Below are positions 32,240-43,841 of a stretch of 64,000 nucleotides of DNA, in pieces; positions within the stretch are counted from its first letter, which is position 1, and each line of letters starts with the position of its first letter. The stretch lies in NCBI GenBank assembly GCA_028583685.1, contig JAMXIF010000043.1, positions 6,772,907 through 6,836,906 of the forward strand, read 5' to 3'. The notes beneath the pieces are model-generated. The model was given only the letters and a program-made list of their open reading frames with translations. It ran no database searches and was not told the origin of the DNA. The DNA comes from Petaurus breviceps papuanus (lineage: Eukaryota > Chordata > Mammalia > Diprotodontia > Petauridae). A program made the position numbers and the translations under genes.

Positions 32240-32950
32240 TCTTTTTTTAATATTTCATTTTCCCCAATTATATGATAAAAACAATTTTAAACTTTTTTTG
32301 AATTGTGAATTTCTGAAGTTTTGAATTGCAATTCCAACTCCCCCCACTTCCTACTCCTCATCACTCCCTGAAATGGTGAGCAATCTTATATAGGTTATAC
32401 ATGTGTAATCATGTAAAATATTTACACATTAATGATTTTGTACCAGAAGACTCAAAAAAAAGAAAAAGAATGAAATAAAGTGAAAAATAGCATGCTTCAG
32501 TCTATATTCAAACAATAATAGCTCTTTCTCTCGAGGCAGATAATATGCTTCATCATTAGTTCTTTGGAATTGGCTTGGGTCATTGTATGGCTGAGAACAG
32601 CTTAAGTGACCCAGTTCTTCATCAAACAATATTGCTGTTAATGTGCATAAAGTTCTCCTGGTTCTGTTAACTTCACTTTGCATCAGTTCATGTAAATCTT
32701 TCCAGGTTTTTCTGAAATCATCCTACTTGTCATTTCTTATAGCACAATAATATTCCATCACAATCATATCCCACAGCTAGTTTAGCCATTCTCCAATTGA
32801 TGGGAATACCTTTGATTGCCACTTTTAAGCTACCACAAAAAGTTGCTAGAAATGTTTTTGTACAAATAGATCCTTTCTCCCTTTTTTGATCTCTTTGGAA
32901 TATAGACCTAGCAATAAACCAAAGATTCTTGATGGAAGCATTGAATAAAG
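32240..32950 (-). mobile_element. L1 LINE 3' part
   Basis: Antisense order: 3'UTR-like 'tttcattttccccaattata' near 32,262, 'ttggaattggcttgggtcat' at 32,564, 'ctcctggttctgttaacttc' at 32,651, 'gcatcagttcatgtaaatct' at 32,680, 'ccattctccaattgatggga' at 32,787. No open frame of note. Confidence 0.82.
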
Positions 32951-35256
32951 TTGCCAGTAGTAAAAAGATGGGCTACCTTAGTATATGTATACAGATCATG
33001 AAAGTTTTAAAAGGCTGTGGATCATGCAGCTTGGTAAGCAAAAGGTTTTCACATTTAGGTTAATTGTCTCTCTTTCTTAGATGATCCTTAAATGCAAAAT
33101 CCTATCATAGCCATCCTGAATCTCATCTTTGGAAATGTAATCAGATTCATATTTATCATGATTATAGACCAGACATAATATAGGCCCATTATCACTAGCC
33201 AAACAGCTTCACTAGGCTGCTATAGATTTGAGTTTTATCCTTATCTTCAAAGCTGTGGTAACACATAATTGGTCTATTCAAAGGCTGAGTTTACCCAGTT
33301 TTTAGGATGATACAATTTTCTCTTGGAGACTACCCTTATTATGACAATGCTGATCAATCAGCTAACTGAACTCTCAGATGTAGGCATTGGCCAATCAGGA
33401 GTGAGGGGACAATATTTCTATTAGACAAATAAAATATCTGAATGTTATAAGCACCATAATAATAGAACATACATGATAAACATTGGGTACCTACATTGTA
33501 GACCTAGTTAGTTTACCAATCTTATCTATAGAATATGATCAATGAATCTTTTGGGTGAATGAGGGCAGATACATATAACATCTTATAGGGTGGCACAATG
33601 CCCCCAAAGTCCTGGGCTCACACATACTAGGTCCAACCTTGGGGATAGTCTCTAAATCACAATTTTGTGAATTATATTGTTAACAACTTGAGTATCTTCT
33701 CCAGGAAGTACCAGAATATAGCTTATGTCTAGGTTTCCATGAGTATGTACACAAGATTTCCTAAGATCCCAAATACTCAAAGTTGAATGCAAATATTAAG
33801 CATAGGATAGCCCACAGAAAACACCGAAGGCACAAAGGACATAAACAATGAAGACTATTGTAAACAATGCAGAAACTATACTAAGGAGGAATAACAGATT
33901 AGATACAATAGTAGACCATTATACTTGTCCTCCCTCACTACTTAGGGTCCAAAAGTCCATCAGACTCAACACCATTCCATGTTTTGTACTCTCCAAGAAG
34001 ATAAGTGAACTTGAAACTGCTACACAGGACCCATAATTCTGGCAAGTTTCTCTACTATTTCCTAGAAATCTAAACAAAGAATCCTCATTATGGTACTGCT
34101 CTGAAGGACTGGACTGTCCTAGAAGAGAAACCCATTTAGGAACATTAGGCAATATATCTCTCCTTCAGGGTCTAAACATTCAACTAACATCATACTAGTG
34201 GAGCACAAGTCCAAATTCCTTCTTCCTCCTTATCTTGGCCAGCTGCTTCAATCTTCTCCTAGGGCTAGGGGCACGCGTGAGATCTTTTCTTTCATGAAAA
34301 TTCTCATCTCTTAAAAGAAAGGTGGATCCTTAAACACCCTGAAGTTGGATTTACCAATGAGGTAAATTCCATGGCTAAGACTATCCAGGAAACTCTTCTT
34401 TCTCTTGTTAGAAGGCCTAGTTCCCAGACTCTTATACTTAGAGATGGGAATTAGGGAACCTTAAGGAACTCTCCCAGGAAGCTAGGATACAGAAATTTAA
34501 ATTGTGCAGTCCTTCTGAGTGAATGTGCTTGCTTCTGCTCCTTGACTATGCAAATTTTCCATTAATAGTTCCAGTGTGTGGAGGAGAGGGTATACTCCCA
34601 CATATTCCTTCTTCATTTTCAGTATGTCTCTGGAATAAAGGTGCTAAAACTAAAAAGGGCCCCTATTGGTCTCTCAGTTCTCTTTTATAAGCCACCAAAA
34701 AGACACTTGTCCTACAATATTCTGCCCCACAAAACCTCACAAAAAAGTCACAGAAGCTCATAGTAATCTGAGCCAAACAACTCATTTAGGGGGAAGCCTC
34801 CTTAATGAAATCCAACCTCTATGACAGAACAAGGAGTGTCTTCAAGTCAACAACCAATTCATTTTGGGAGCAGAATTAGTCACTGAGATTTAATCAGATG
34901 CTTTTAGTCCCTTCATATACATACCCTCTAGCAGGAGGGTGATGCTTTAAATTGTCCTAATTATAATTTCATCAAACCAATCAGGAAGCTCCCCTGGTCC
35001 AATCCCAACACATGATTTGTGTCAGATAGAATGGCTAACACTGTTGTTAGAGTGAAACTCCTAGCTGTCTTTTTATTTAATTTTTCATGGATTTGCTTGC
35101 TTTTGAAGGTTATGGTTTGAACTATAGTATAGCTAAAACAAGGATGAAAGGGACCACATTCAATAGTATTCTCCTACAAATGAGTAAAAGATGTCTTTCT
35201 TTCCTCCCTTGTATTAGCACCATCATGGCCTAGGATAAGGGGGTTCCTTTTGGGAG
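32950..35256. other. Large unassigned block
   Basis: About 2.3 kb with no family I can name. CCAAT-type and ATCAG motifs recur (33,352, 33,390, 34,975). Together with the LTR-like candidates downstream it may be degraded retroviral sequence, but I see no recognisable protein signature. Confidence 0.35.
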
Positions 35257-35548
35257 TGTTGGATTACAGTTCCAAAAAAACTTTGGGAAGTCAGTTAGAA
35301 GCAGGAAAAGGGGTAGGAGATAAGCCATTTGAGATAGGGAGACTGGACTCAATTGCAAATGGACCCGGCTTAATCTACCACTGTCTCTGGTCAGAAGCTG
35401 GTGAGTTCATAATATGAATGCCAAGGAGGAAGAATGGCCATTCTAAATAGCCTCTGGGATGCAGCCTTTCACTTAGCAGGTGTCAGAAGAGCAAGATTCT
35501 TTCCCAGAAAGATTTATGAACATCTCTGTCATTCCCTGCCTCAAGCTC
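35257..35548 (+). repeat. Inverted repeat arm A (LTR-like or unclassified)
   Basis: From TGTTGGATTACAGTTCC to about 'cattccctgcctcaagct', it matches the reverse complement of 38,590-38,880 at roughly nine bases in ten by eye. It begins with TG, as LTRs do. Two independent insertions of one family in opposite orientation would explain it, as would an inverted local duplication. Confidence 0.85.
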
Positions 35549-36120
35549 AGGACTAAAGAAATCCCACACTGTTGCTTGGATTTCTCAGCAATGTTGTCTG
35601 CTTAGAATGAAGGTCAGAAAATGCATCAGGGCAGCCTGATTAGTTGTTTGAGATAGAAGTTCAAGTAGCTATCAGACAAAGATAATTCACTGGGGTCTAA
35701 ATGCTTAAAGAAATTAATTTGCTTTCCAGCTAACCTAATCTTTATTCTCCTTCTTACAAGGATAGAGAAATTATTTTTTATAACTCTTCAAATAACATAA
35801 TTTATATAATCTTCTGGTTTAAAATCCACATACATGTATATGTATATAAAAACATATTTGTGCATGCATATGTGTGTGAGTGTATATGCATAATGGGAAA
35901 AATCAGCAATTAATGCCTTGAGTACCTTGCTTTGCATTACTTTGCTCACCACCCAACAGCTACAATTATTTTAATGGGATAAGAAGTAACTGAGTGATTT
36001 ATAGTAAGAATCTAATCCTGGGTGAAAACCTGTGTAACTGAAACTATAATGTAGTCCCAGGTGAATACCTGTATTTATTAATATTAGGAGTGTAATACTT
36101 ATATATCAATCTTTATATTA
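35549..36120. other. Unassigned stretch with TA/TG run
   Basis: It continues arm A without a recognisable end. A TA/TG-rich run lies at 35,830-35,890. No coding frame. Confidence 0.4.
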
Positions 36121-36124
36121 AATG

Positions 36125-36482
36125 ATGAAGAAACAAGGTTTCCCAGAAATGTAAAAAGACTGATTGAAACACCATAAGAAATAGGCTAATCGAAACATCA
36201 TTAGAAATGTAAAAGGTAGACCTGTGTGTAATAAACTGCCCAGGACTTATGCTTGAGCCACAGATAGACCCATTTGATCCATGAGCTCAACTGCTTGAGC
36301 TAAAAAGGCTAGCCATTTGTAGCATAGATTGACCAGCTTTAGCCATGTACAAATCGGGAGAAATATAAATACTGGCTAATTCTGTTACTCATGGTCTCAA
36401 ACCATACTGGGCAGATTTAAGAATACCACCTTTGGTTCTTTTAATGAAGGTCGGTTTCTTTGCCCAGAAAGGCCTCCCACTA
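36125..36482 (+). mobile_element. Possible LTR (endogenous retrovirus fossil)
   Basis: TG start near 36,124, repeated 'gaaac-cat-agaaat' motifs at 36,165-36,215, TATA-like 'gagaaatataaatactgg' at 36,358, and a U5-like end 'tttaatgaaggtcggtttct' before 36,480. Family not identified and no paired LTR seen. Confidence 0.35.
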
Positions 36483-36699
36483 TCTTTTTTTTTAACATAT
36501 TTAAGTATATACATATGCCTATATATGTATATGCTTGTATACATGTGCATATTATAGTCTCTTAGGGTAGGCTATTAATATGCACATATATAAAATTCCT
36601 AATTTGAGAAAAAAATGTTTGAATAACACATCAAAATACCACACTAATAGGAGAGATGAGTTTATAATAAAATGAGATGAGTTTATAGACTTCCAATCT

Positions 36700-36800
36700 C
36701 AAGAGGCAGCATGTTATAGTTGAAAGAATGTTGGACTTAGAGCAAAGACATATCAGACATTTATTCCATGCTCATTCTGTGGCATTACCTGATTTGTAGC
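36700..36800 (+). mobile_element. MIR head fragment
   Basis: 'gcatgttatagttgaaagaa' then 'tgttggacttagagcaaaga' resembles a sense SINE head. Weak. Confidence 0.4.
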
Positions 36801-36823
36801 CCTAGCTAAGCTGCCATTACCAT

Positions 36824-36824
<1 letters not shown>

Positions 36825-36864
<40 letters not shown>

Positions 36865-36865
36865 C
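36825..36865 (+). repeat. (ATC)n microsatellite
   Basis: About thirteen perfect ATC units directly upstream of an antisense MIR. Confidence 0.98.
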
Positions 36866-36874
36866 AATAATAAT

Positions 36875-37128
36875 CTCTAGCATTTATGTAGTGCTTTGAG
36901 ATTTACAAAGTACTTTTCATGTTATTTCACTTGATCCTTACAATAATCTAGAGAGGTAAGAACTATTATCATCTCCATTTCACAGAAAATGAAGTTAAGG
37001 CACAGAAAGGTTAAGTGATTTGTACAGGGTCACAGAGTTAATAAGTCTCTGAGGCAAGATTCGAATTCAGGATTTCTGACTCCAAGTCCATTGTCCCACA
37101 CTCTGTGCCATCCAATTAGTTTTGAGAC
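36875..37128 (-). mobile_element. MIR SINE, near full length
   Basis: 'gtagtgctttgagatttaca', 'gatccttacaataatctaga', 'cagaaaggttaagtgatttg' and 'ttctgactccaagtccattg' in antisense order. A sense MIR fragment follows at 37,130-37,215. Confidence 0.82.
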
Positions 37129-37214
37129 CTTAGGCAAGTCATTTTTCTTCTCTGAGACTCAGTTTAATCATTTTTCAAATGAGGTTGGTCTTTAAATCTT
37201 TTGACTTCAAAATC

Positions 37215-38490
37215 TCTAAAAATACAGCAGTCAATTCTGCTATAAGGGATATAGTGGTTAAAAAGGTTTGAGAGACATAGTTCTGAGTAATTTAATAATT
37301 TTATTAACAAGTCCTGAATGTTTATTTTTTAAAAGGACAGTTATTTGGCCACCTCTATTAGATCAAAGTTAACCATGGCTGTGGTTCAGGGCTTATATGT
37401 GTTTTTGGAAGGTGAGTGGCAGCCAACTCTGATTAGCAATTGGTGAGAGAAAGAATATGACAACAAGGGGAGTGACATCACAGTCACCATTGGACAGAGT
37501 GACTATCTCTCTACCCAGACCACCCACAGCTTTGGGTAATCTATTAAAAAATGTATGTCCCACCCAAGCCTGAGAAGAACATAATTTCTACCCCACTTGG
37601 GTGGGGTATGAAGAAGAAAGTCAGTACAATCTCATAATCAGTAATGTCCTTCAAGAAACTGAACTTTTAAAAATCAGGACTCTAGAAAAAGCAGAGAACA
37701 TTGGATCTCCCCAAATCATTGGTTATTAATAATTATTTCTCTAAAGGATTAAGTGAAGGACTACATAAATGCAGGTTAGTTGAAAAGACTTTCTGATGAG
37801 TTCTTACAAGTATCCAATTCAACAGACTAAAGGAAATACACATAGAGCCAGAACTATCATGGTGTGACTTTATTGGTCTTTACAACTCTACTGGTAAGCT
37901 TGGGTTACTATCTACAAACATGGCAGTATGTACCATAAACAAAGAGGGATTGTGATACACATGTTTCTAAATACGTCAAAGATAACAAAGCCTGTTGTAC
38001 TGAAAGTTCCCAAAGAAGCAAATGAGTATTTTCTCATGTGCTCCCTTGCCCCATTCCTACAGGTATGCTATACAGGTGCATTAGTAGAACTTATATGGCC
38101 CAAGTTTATTTGGGGATTATGATAATTTTATTATTTGTGCATTCTGAGTTAATATATGTGTACCTGTAGTGTTATTATTACTTCTCTTTCATTTTTAAGT
38201 AAATGGTTATATTCAAGATCTAAAAGTGTTGTTGAGAGTTCCTAGCTGCATAAATAGAAATACATTGATGGAGTCTCAAGAACTAAGATGTGGAATAGGG
38301 GAGTATATTTCTCCTCAACAGAGCTGCCCCTTGAGAGAATTTTAGTGTGGTGTTTTATCTCTGGAAGTCTAGACCTGCCAGTGTTATAGCAGGTTGAAGT
38401 GAACAAGTCACCCAGAGAGTAACTAGGTGCCTACGAGTCCCAGGCACAAAGGTGGGAGACAGAACATTATAGAGGAGAAGCAGAAAGTAG
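37215..38490. other. Unassigned block between the inverted arms
   Basis: It contains 'gaagactttctgatgagttc' and other single-copy-looking text. The 64-codon frame at 37,928-38,122 has no recognisable domain. Possibly retroviral debris; no evidence in the sequence lets me decide. Confidence 0.35.
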
Positions 38491-38499
38491 TTCATTTTT

Positions 38500-38588
38500 C
38501 CTGGAATGTAGAGTGTATGAGTGTGAAAAGAAAGTGTCTATGAGTGTGACAAGAAAAGAAAAGAAAGTGTGTGTGAGTGTAAAAAGAA
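38500..38588 (+). repeat. Short GTGTGA/AAAGAAAG minisatellite
   Basis: Three or four imperfect units of about 20-28 bases, each combining GAGTGTGA with an AAGAAAGTGT block. It ends where arm B begins. Confidence 0.8.
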
Positions 38589-38589
38589 A

Positions 38590-38880
38590 GATTGGAGTCA
38601 GGGAATGATAGAGACATTCATAAATCTTTGTGGGAAAGAATCTTGCTCTTCTGACACCTAATAAGTGAAAGGCTGCATCCCAGGGGCTATTTAGAATGGC
38701 CATTCTTCCTCCCTGGCATTCATATTATGAACTCACCAGCCTCTGACCAGAGACAGTGGTAGATTAAGCCAGGTCCATTTGTAACTGAGTCCAGTCTCCC
38801 TGTCTCAGATAGCTTCTCCCCTACCCCTTTTCCTGCTTTTAACTGACTTCCCAAAGTTTCTTTGGAACTGTAATCTAGCA
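38590..38880 (-). repeat. Inverted repeat arm B
   Basis: Reverse complement of arm A at 35,257-35,548. Both contain 'gaatggccattcta' (or its complement), 'gtctctggtcag' and 'ggattacagttcc'-type text in the same order. The outer end reads TGCTAGATTACAG. Confidence 0.85.
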
Positions 38881-38924
38881 CTTAATGCTAGACAGAGAAA
38901 TTTAAATATAAGATCATACATCTG

Positions 38925-39115
38925 GAGTTAGAGGAGAACTTAAAGTCATGGATTCCAGTCCCATCATTTTACAGATGAGAAAACCGAGGCCTAAAGTTTT
39001 AGATAACTTGCCCAAAGTCATGCAGGTAATAAGTAGCAGAGCCAGAATTCAAACCCAGATCCTCCGACTCCAAATCCCAATGTTCTTTCCTCTACACCAC
39101 ACTTCTGTACCCTCA
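38925..39115 (+). mobile_element. MIR-like SINE ('cattttacagatgagaaaac' type)
   Basis: 'cccatcattttacagatgag', 'cccaaagtcatgcaggtaat', 'cagagccagaattcaaaccc' and 'ctctacaccacac' appear in order. Same family as 61,676. Confidence 0.75.
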
Positions 39116-39129
39116 TGGCAAAGGTAACC

Positions 39130-39440
39130 ACTAAAGCTTCTTAAAAGGACTATTAATACCGTCAGGCTTGTGCCTTAGGACTCTCAGTTTGTACTGGGTT
39201 TGGATGATGATTTGGAGAATGGGAGAAACTATTGCCAGAGTAAACCACTGGGAGGCCACTGTGATCATCTAGGTTGGGCAAGATGAGTGCCCTAAGGGGG
39301 TTTGTGAATTGAAAGGAGGAGGTGGATGTGAGGAATGTTGTGGAAGAAGACTCAACAGGAATTGCAACAATTTAAATGTGGTGGAGTGTAATGAAGAGAG
39401 AAGAGTTGGACCTGAGTCCAAAGTTGTAAACCTTGGTGAC
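39130..39440 (-). mobile_element. L2 LINE fragment
   Basis: 'ggccactgtgatcatctagg', 'gatgtgaggaatgttgtgga' and 'ttgtaaaccttggtgactgc' follow the antisense L2 order seen at 25,545-25,740. Confidence 0.72.
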
Positions 39441-39980
39441 TGCAAAGATAGCATTGCCCCAAGTGACTTATGGGATTCTGCACAAAGATCCTCAGTATGG
39501 CTGCTTGCCTTACGAGATACCTTATCCTCTCTATAGCCTCCTGTTTAAAGCCATAGAAAACCAAAAAACTTTAAGCCATTCTCATGGTGGCAAGCAAAAT
39601 GCTACATGCTATAAATAAAATGACAAAGAATGAAATAATCTCTACTCTCAATCAGTTTATACTTTTTTAAAAAAAGCATTTTGCTTGCTTTAATCAGCCA
39701 AGATTTACTATCTCTCCCTCAAAGCAAAAATAATTGACCTAGAAAACAAACAAGGGAAAGTGGAAAAAAACAAAAAACCTACCCACCTCCCAGCTGGGAG
39801 TACACACACACTCACAAACCAACCAAACAAACAAAAATCCATTACAAATAATTGTGAATTTCTACACTGGCCATATTTTTTTTTAAAAAGTCATTTCATA
39901 CTCTGATTTATTGACCTCTGTATTGACAATAGAAAGTTCTTATCTTAAAAAGGCTAAGGTCTCCCACTGCATTTGGAGCT
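39440..39980. other. Unassigned, A-rich patches
   Basis: An ACAAACAAAC-rich patch at 39,810-39,835 may be an L1 3' end. Nothing coding. Confidence 0.35.
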
Positions 39981-39984
39981 ATCT

Positions 39985-40162
39985 CCAGGCATCTCTATCT
40001 ATATCTTGCTACTGGACCCAGATTGCTCTAGAGGAGAGAGTGAGGCTGGTGATTTTGCACAGCCCTACCTCACTTAAATCAAATTCATTTGCAAGTCATG
40101 ACATCACCTTCCTGACTTCATAGGTACTCTTTGAGAATGAAGGACAAACGACAACTGCCAAT
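39985..40162 (+). mobile_element. RTE-derived SINE (RTESINE type)
   Basis: 'ttgctactggacccagattg' at 40,007, 'gaggagagagtgaggctggt', 'catttgcaagtcatgacatc', then the RTE terminus 'tttgagaatgaaggacaaac' and GACAAC. The RTE-like end suggests mobilisation by an RTE LINE. Confidence 0.75.
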
Positions 40163-40164
40163 AG

Positions 40165-40345
40165 CATGTTTCATTATTGGCTTCTGAAATCATGGTTGGT
40201 CATTATACCAATAAGAGTTCATCACAAGAGTTTTCCATTTGCATCCACATACCATAACTCATTCATTTATTCCCCAGCTTATGGGCATCCGCTCAGATGC
40301 CCAATCTTTGGCAACTCGAAAAGATCAGTATTTTTTTATATCCTT
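40165..40345 (-). mobile_element. L1 fragment
   Basis: 'tcatcacaagagttttccat' and 'ttattccccagcttatgggc' resemble the antisense L1 text at 58,505, but diverged. Confidence 0.5.
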
Positions 40346-40800
40346 AGAAGTTGCTTTGCTTAGAGCTTTATAATCCCTCCCTTCATCTAAACTCCTCTAA
40401 TTCTTATTCCTCCCTTCTATCCTTGCCTTCCTATTTTCTTGTTGGATGACATAGATTTCTGTACCCAAATCTATATGTGCTTAGTCTTCCTTCTTTTGAC
40501 CAGTTCAAATGAAAATGAGGTTCAAGGGTTAACTCCTCTCTTCCAGGCCTTCCTCCTTGTTTGTACAGAGGACTACTTGAACACTATCTGTCTGATAACT
40601 TCTGTGAAGTTATTTTCCCTAACCCTCCTTTCCCTCCCTCACCCTCTAACACATTTCTCACAGGGTATTCCTTTTCTCCTCTCTTTCTAAGAAATAACAG
40701 AAGCACTTCCAGGATTTGTGTGATTGGACTGCCTCTATGAACCTTGATGACGTTAGGGTTCAGAGGAAACACATGGATCACCTACTCATATTTGAATGTA
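40345..40800. other. Unassigned, pyrimidine-rich
   Basis: It may include an L2 3' fragment around 40,530-40,650. No gene. Confidence 0.35.
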
Positions 40801-40802
40801 AG

Positions 40803-41097
40803 AAGTTTATCCTAGAACAGCTAGGTGGCCTAGTGGATAGAGTTCGGGTCCAGGAGTCAGGTCCAGGAGTGTGGAAGACTCATCATCTGGAGTTGAAATC
40901 TGGCCTCAGACACTTACTAGCTGTATGACACTAGGTAAGATACTTAACACTGTTTGCCTCAATTTCCTCATCTGGAAATGAGCTGGAGGAGGAAACGGCA
41001 AACCACTCCAGTATCTTTGCCAAGAAAACCCCAAATGGAGTCATAAAGAGTCTGACATGACTGAAAATGAATGAATAATAACCAAAAAGTTTATCCT
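40803..41097 (+). mobile_element. Mar1-type SINE with 11-bp target duplication
   Basis: Body 40,814-41,086: 'gctaggtggcctagtggata', 'cagacacttactagctgtat', 'aaccactccagtatctttgc' and the RTE-like tail 'agagtctgacatgactgaaa'. AAGTTTATCCT flanks both sides. A small internal duplication GGTCCAGGAGT occurs at 40,847 and 40,861. Confidence 0.94.
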
Positions 41098-41109
41098 TGT
41101 TTAATTCTT

Positions 41110-41310
41110 TCTCATTGTTTATTCATGTTTGCTTCTTTTTTTTATACATTTCTCTTCACTCCCATGTCTGAACTTTAAAGTTTATGGAGCTCTGGCCTTT
41201 TTATCAGTAATACTTAGAAGTCCTCTATTTCATTAAAGATCCATTTTGTCCCCTGTATCATTATACTCAGCTTTTCTATATGGGTTCCTGACCCTGCCTT
41301 GTTCCCAATG
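41110..41310 (-). mobile_element. L1/HAL1 ORF1 C-terminal fragment
   Basis: 'aagtcctctatttcattaaa' at 41,218 and 'attatactcagcttttctat' at 41,262 are the reverse of the ORF1 text at 50,265-50,320. Old and non-coding. Confidence 0.65.
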
Positions 41311-41595
41311 TCCAAAGACATCTCTGTGTCCCTATGCTGCCCTGGGCTAGGCAAAGTATTCACTTTTACTTTTTCTGGATTTTCTCATCAAGAATTAGTC
41401 ATGTGCATTTTCTAGATCTGTCCAAAGAAGATTGTAGTCAGGAGCTCATCACACTTCTTCTAATTACTTCAAAATATTGCTTCTAACAATTCCACCACAT
41501 TGGTTCTCTCAGTTTACTATCTAAAAGGAGAGAGAAGTACATATATGTTTATACAGAACAAATATAAAGAAAAGAAATACAAAGTAGATAAAATA
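41310..41595. other. Unassigned
   Basis: Possibly further degraded L1 ORF1 in antisense; not confidently placed. Confidence 0.35.
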
Positions 41596-41599
41596 AGAT

Positions 41600-42425
41600 A
41601 AAGGTGGAAGGACACTAGTAGTTGGGGTTGGACAGATAAGGAAGGACTTCATATAGAACATGATATGTTTGAGGTAAGTTGTGAAAGAATTGAGGGATTC
41701 TATGAGATGGCAGTATGGAGGGGATCCATTTGTAAGCAAGGGCATACACAGCCAGTGCAAAGGCATGACGATGGGTGGGAAAAGTTAGAAAGAAGGCCAG
41801 TTTAGTTGGATGGCAAAGTATGTGAGGGAAAGTAATGTACAATGAGGATGGACAGATAGGCTTGGGGCAAGTTAAAAAGGGTTTTAAAAGATAGGCAGAA
41901 GATTTTTTTTCTAGAGGCAATAGTAAACTACTGGAGTTTACTGAATATAGGAATGAAATGGACTTGAGGAAAGTTATTTTGGCAGCAGTATGTAGGATGG
42001 ACTAGAGTAGAGATTTGTAGCAAGGAGATCAATTTAGGAGGCTTTTGTAATAACCTAGGTAAGATGTGCTGTGGGTCATAACTCAAAGGTATTGACTTTG
42101 TGAGTAAAGAGATAGGATTATATGTAAGTGTAAAGGTAGTAACAGCAAAACTTGGTAACTTACTGGATATGTGGAATGAGTGAGGATGAAGAGTAGAGGA
42201 TAACCCTAAGGTTACAGACCTGGGAAAAATTATTGTGACTTTCACAGAAACAGGGAAGTTTGAAAAAGGGGAGTCTTGGGGTGGGGAGGTGGGGTAAAAT
42301 AATTAGTTCGGCTTTGGACATAATGAATTTTGTATATCTCTTTAACATACATTTTGAAATGCCCAGTACACAGTGGATGATATGGAAGAGAAGCTCAGGA
42401 GAGAGACCCATGATGGATATATAGG
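41600..42425 (-). mobile_element. L2 LINE, ~800 bp
   Basis: Antisense L2 in good order: 'gccagtttagttggatggca' at 41,796, 'gtaaactactggagtttact' at 41,923, 'ttattttggcagcagtatgt' at 41,974, 'ttaggaggcttttgtaataa' at 42,034, 'gttacagacctgggaaaaat' at 42,211. Minus-strand frames of up to 109 codons reflect the L2 coding direction; they are broken and not host genes. Confidence 0.83.
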
Positions 42426-42559
42426 TTTGTGAGTCATATAAAATAAAAAATAAAAAAATGATAATTATACGCCAGGACAGAATCTTCAAAAATACCTACT
42501 ACTCTATATAAAATGGGTTTGTGTTCTCTAGTATATAAGTAATCAAAAGATATGAACAC

Positions 42560-42840
42560 CTAGTTTTCAAAAGAATTAGCTCTCTGTAAGCCATATGAAA
42601 AAAAATGCTCCAAATTACTAAGAGAAATAAAACTTAATTCTGATGTTTCACTTCATACCTATCAAATTGACAAGTATGAAATAATCAGTTTTAGACTGTG
42701 AGAAAATAGATACATTTATATGACTAAAAAAGCTATGAATTAACCCACCATCTTAGAAAACACATTGGAATTATTCAAGAGAAGTAACTAAAAGTTTGTA
42801 CCCTTTTTTGGTCATTGTGTCTGTTGATTTTGCCTAATTG
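42560..42840 (+). mobile_element. L1 ORF2 fragment
   Basis: 'atgtttcacttcatacctat' then 'caaattgacaagtatgaaat' is the sense of the L1 text found reversed at 10,100. Diverged. Confidence 0.6.
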
Positions 42841-43340
42841 TTTTTGTTTTTGACAAGGGGAAGGTCCAGTGGAATCAGGAAGGGCTTTATTTATAAATAT
42901 AATGTAAAAACAAGTGATGTCAGATAAAACTTTTAAAAAATAAAATGGGCTTTGGGGAATACATTTTTACCATACTATGAAGGTTCAATATGAACCTTTC
43001 AGTTTGACCTGCATGAATTGTTGCCTTTAATTAAAATATTTATAAGTAGGTCAACAATTCTCAGTTCAGAATTAGGCTACCCAGGGTATTGCCAATCTTT
43101 GCAAGGGGTGTTGCAGAATTCCAATAATTCATTTCAAAAAACATAAATGTCTGACATACTATTATTTTAGAAAGGAGGCACGTGCTAAAAATACTAATAA
43201 TCCTTAGGATTGTCAAATATCTTGACATTTTCTGCCACCTCACTAAGCAAAGCCTAGTAACCTCAGTGAGATGCCTTGTCTTCTACATGAGTTTAGGAAA
43301 ATATCTCAAACTAAGATCTGGATGCTTTAAACTAAGGATT
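42840..43340. other. Unassigned stretch
   Basis: AT-rich with no repeat or exon recognised. Confidence 0.4.
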
Positions 43341-43349
43341 GTTCTTTTT

Positions 43350-43520
43350 TTTTTTTGGTGCCATAGACTCTTTTGGCAGTTGATAAAGTCTATCCAATTA
43401 CCCCTCTTAGCATCATGTTTTTAAATGAATAAAATAAAATACAATTATTAAGGAAATTAATCATATTGGAAGTCATCAAAATTAACAACACAAGTTCACA
43501 GACCCCAAACTATGAACTTC
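43350..43520 (+). mobile_element. Ancient interspersed repeat, class unresolved
   Basis: 'tggtgccatagactcttttg' to 'caagttcacagaccccaaac' resembles a widespread old mammalian repeat with 'aaataaaatac' in the middle, probably a DNA transposon remnant. I cannot name it securely. Confidence 0.45.
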
Positions 43521-43669
43521 AGCTTAATACTTAATTAAGTATTAAGTACTTAATAGTCTATAAATCTGGTTCTTTGAACAGTAAGTACTTTCTAGACACT
43601 TGCTGAGTTTCATACAACTGACTTCTCTGGAGAATCACAGAACTGAAAATTTGAATCTAACAGGGGTCA

Positions 43670-43830
43670 GACAGACAACCCAATAATCCATTTATTAAGT
43701 GCTTACTGTGTGCCAGACACTGCCTTTGGTACTGGGGATACTAATAAAAAAGTAAAACCATTTTTGCTCCCAAGAAGCTTACCTCCTAAGAAGAAAAGTC
43801 AATACATGAAGGGAAGCCAGAAATAGGGAG
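43670..43830 (-). mobile_element. L2 LINE 3' end
   Basis: 'ttattaagtgcttactgtgt', 'gccagacactgcctttggta' and 'caagaagcttacctcctaag' are the reverse L2 tail and 3'UTR. Confidence 0.72.
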
Positions 43831-43841
43831 AGGTCCCTATG

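Noticed and set aside
36825-36865. Regularly spaced repeats considered as a CRISPR-like array
   Set aside because: A pure trinucleotide microsatellite without spacers; the context is vertebrate DNA.
40814-40930. tRNA-like sequences in SINE heads
   Set aside because: These are tRNA-derived SINE promoters, here and in other copies, and not functional tRNA genes.
41615-42489. Three minus-strand frames of about 100 codons each
   Set aside because: They lie in antisense L2 and follow the L2 coding direction, but the frames are broken and shifted relative to each other.
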